From Capsicum annuum (Eukaryota; Streptophyta; Magnoliopsida; Solanales; Solanaceae), in assembly GCF_002878395.1 (NCBI RefSeq), contig NC_061111.1, forward strand, positions 24,094,735 through 24,158,734: DNA of 64,000 bases, given 5' to 3'. The position numbers were made by a program, and so were the translations under genes. Below, one piece after another: positions 62,319-64,000 of this stretch (its first letter is position 1; each line of letters opens with the position of its first letter). The notes beneath the pieces were generated by a model, which saw nothing but the letters and a program-made list of their open reading frames with translations, was not told the DNA's origin and made no database searches.

Positions 62319-64000
62319 TGTCACTACCTGAACTGAGCCCCCAGGCCACGATGAGCATCCCAAACCATGAAGGCCTGAGAGCCCTTCTCTACTGGCAATC
62401 ATATACATAATTCATAAGCTATAAGGAAATGTGGAAAACAAAATGGAATCATGGTCATCCAATTTCAACAAAATAATACGGTTATAATTTCAATAAGACC
62501 GAAATCCATCTAACACCTGTCTACAAAATCTTTACTAACTAAAAGAAAACAATATCTGTTGGAAGATTGGGACAAGGCCCCAGGTCGAACCATGAACTAA
62601 AAAAAAATGAAATCATGAGATAAGGCCTTCCGAAATAAGGGAGGCTCACTAACTCCAATCGTCTGACAATGGTCTACAACTTAGAGAGACCCCAGAACTG
62701 ATCGTAAATACAATGTACTGGTACGTAGAGAAATCCAAAATAACATACTTACATAAGTGGGAGCAATTTATGAAACATTTTACATACGATACATGAAAAC
62801 ACATGGGCATTCTTTAAAGACTTGGAAACATTTCTTTTAAACCATGACCCACTCTTTATTTTACTTTTGAGATATATGGTACACCCTACAATCTATAATT
62901 CCACGGTCTATATGGAATCCGCTTTTGAATTGGCGACCAAGCCCCCAATCTAAGTTTGTCGCAAGTATTAGAGTATCTATAAGGGGGACACGCAAGATCA
63001 CACAACAAGGTGTCAAAATATCCAACCAAATCAACATGTTATAGTAGTGCACAAGATCATAAAGCAGGGCTCCTAACCATAGTCCCAGTTTGGGACGACA
63101 TGAATCAAGGTACACAAGATCACAAAGTAGGTTACCATAATCCCGTGTCTGTAAATCACGATTTCTAGCATTGAGTCTTTCAACTCATACTTTATTCGGG
63201 TAACCATCTAACTCTCTTTAGGCCAATTTTTAAACTTTTCTAAACATGCATCTTTCTGGATTCAAAATTTGAGTACAATCTGTATTTTAGTCTGCTCTGA
63301 ATCTGCTATGACATTTATCTGTTTGGTATCGTCATACCAGGACTTGCAAGTCATATATCTAAGCCATACATTATCATATTATAATTTTTTTATTCAAACA
63401 ATGTTTAGATCACCAAGTCATTCAAACAGTACAATAGGATTCATGTTTTAAAACATATGTCAAACCATACAAAGATTTTTTTTTTAATATTTCAACAAAT
63501 GGTAGTCAATTTATCAAAAAAAAATCATGCAATTCCTTTGATTACCATATTTAACATTTAAAAAGAGAAATTATCCCTCTCTATAATTCTCAACAAACAT
63601 AAAGTTCATATAAGATAGTAAAACCCTTGGTTCATACTTTAATACATACAATTAAGTAACCCATAACTTTTAAATCAAGAAATAACACCATAAGAGAGGG
63701 AAATACATTATTTATGCTCTCAATTCATATTCCAAAATTGAAAACACATATATACATATAGACGAGTAAAAATTCAAGTTTAAGGGAAGGCCTTAAGACC
63801 AAAACGTTCACCATGCATACTTCTTAATGTAATTCGAAACCCTTCATAAACATATGATTTCTCAACATTTCAAAACCTTATTAAAATGATTTCATCATGC
63901 CCTGTAGTTTAGAAAAACCCACGTACCTTAGATTACTTAGGTTGAAGGATAAAAATCCAAATCTTGATTCGTTTCTTGGAAATCTTGTACTTAAGAATTG
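62319..64000 (-). repeat. 5' LTR of the LARD-like element (truncated by window end)
   Basis: Begins TGTCACTACCTG and matches 45220 onward throughout, for example CATCCCAAACCATGAAGG and ATGACCCACTCTTTATTTTA. It continues past the window. Confidence 0.88.

Larger units (their letters stand above)
45220..64000 (-). mobile_element. Large LARD-like LTR retrotransposon, interrupted and running off the window
   Basis: Direct repeats starting TGTCACGACC/TGTCACTACC lie at 45220-47638 and from 62319 past the window end. On the minus strand a primer-binding site TGGTATCAGAGC sits just inside the 62319 LTR, and a polypurine stretch CCAAGGGGAGATAA abuts the other LTR. Orientation is therefore minus. Apart from the Ty3-gypsy element inserted at 50281-61414, its interior is about 3.5 kb (47639-50280 and 61420-62318) and has no gag or pol frame. 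This fits a large retrotransposon derivative that depends on another element for proteins. Confidence 0.82.

Overview
The window is nuclear DNA of a flowering plant, most likely a Solanaceae species (tomato, potato or pepper relatives). The reasons are very AT-rich sequence, one intron-rich gene encoding a plant-type urea transporter, and dense layers of plant transposons whose ends resemble families common in Solanaceae. I found no bacterial features, CRISPR array, rRNA or tRNA gene. I also found no gene system that looks truly new. The interest lies in the transposon architecture and a few gene-level oddities.

Layout. 1-3.5 kb: AT-rich DNA with a 1.05 kb non-autonomous hAT element that carries a short LINE tail. 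3.57-7.82 kb: a CACTA element with arrays of a palindromic subterminal motif and only decayed coding remnants. 7.9-8.3 kb: a frameshifted C-terminal fragment resembling the RNA polymerase III subunit RPC6/RPC34. 9.3-12.8 kb (minus strand): DUR3, the only intact-looking host gene, with nine exons and 716 codons. 12.8-22 kb: AT-rich DNA with simple-sequence tracts, MITEs, a possible Mutator-like element and a truncated RTE-type LINE. 22.3-25.1 kb: a three-deep nest in which a Helitron sits inside the inverted repeat of a Mutator-like element, itself inside a hAT element. 26-30.6 kb: AT-rich DNA with Helitron termini and a Stowaway MITE.

30.6-36.4 kb: a decayed Ty1-copia element on the plus strand. 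36.6-37.8 kb: a 614-bp tandem duplication bounded by microsatellites. 38.0-43.9 kb: a second, related Ty1-copia element on the minus strand. 44.2-45.0 kb: small elements. 45.2 kb to the window end: a large LTR element without coding capacity (LARD-like), interrupted by a complete but decayed 11.1 kb Ty3-gypsy element (50.28-61.41 kb) with 3-kb LTRs.

Boundaries were set by reading terminal repeats and target-site duplications directly. Product names come from recognised protein motifs. No database search or RNA evidence was available, so splice sites and family names are predictions.
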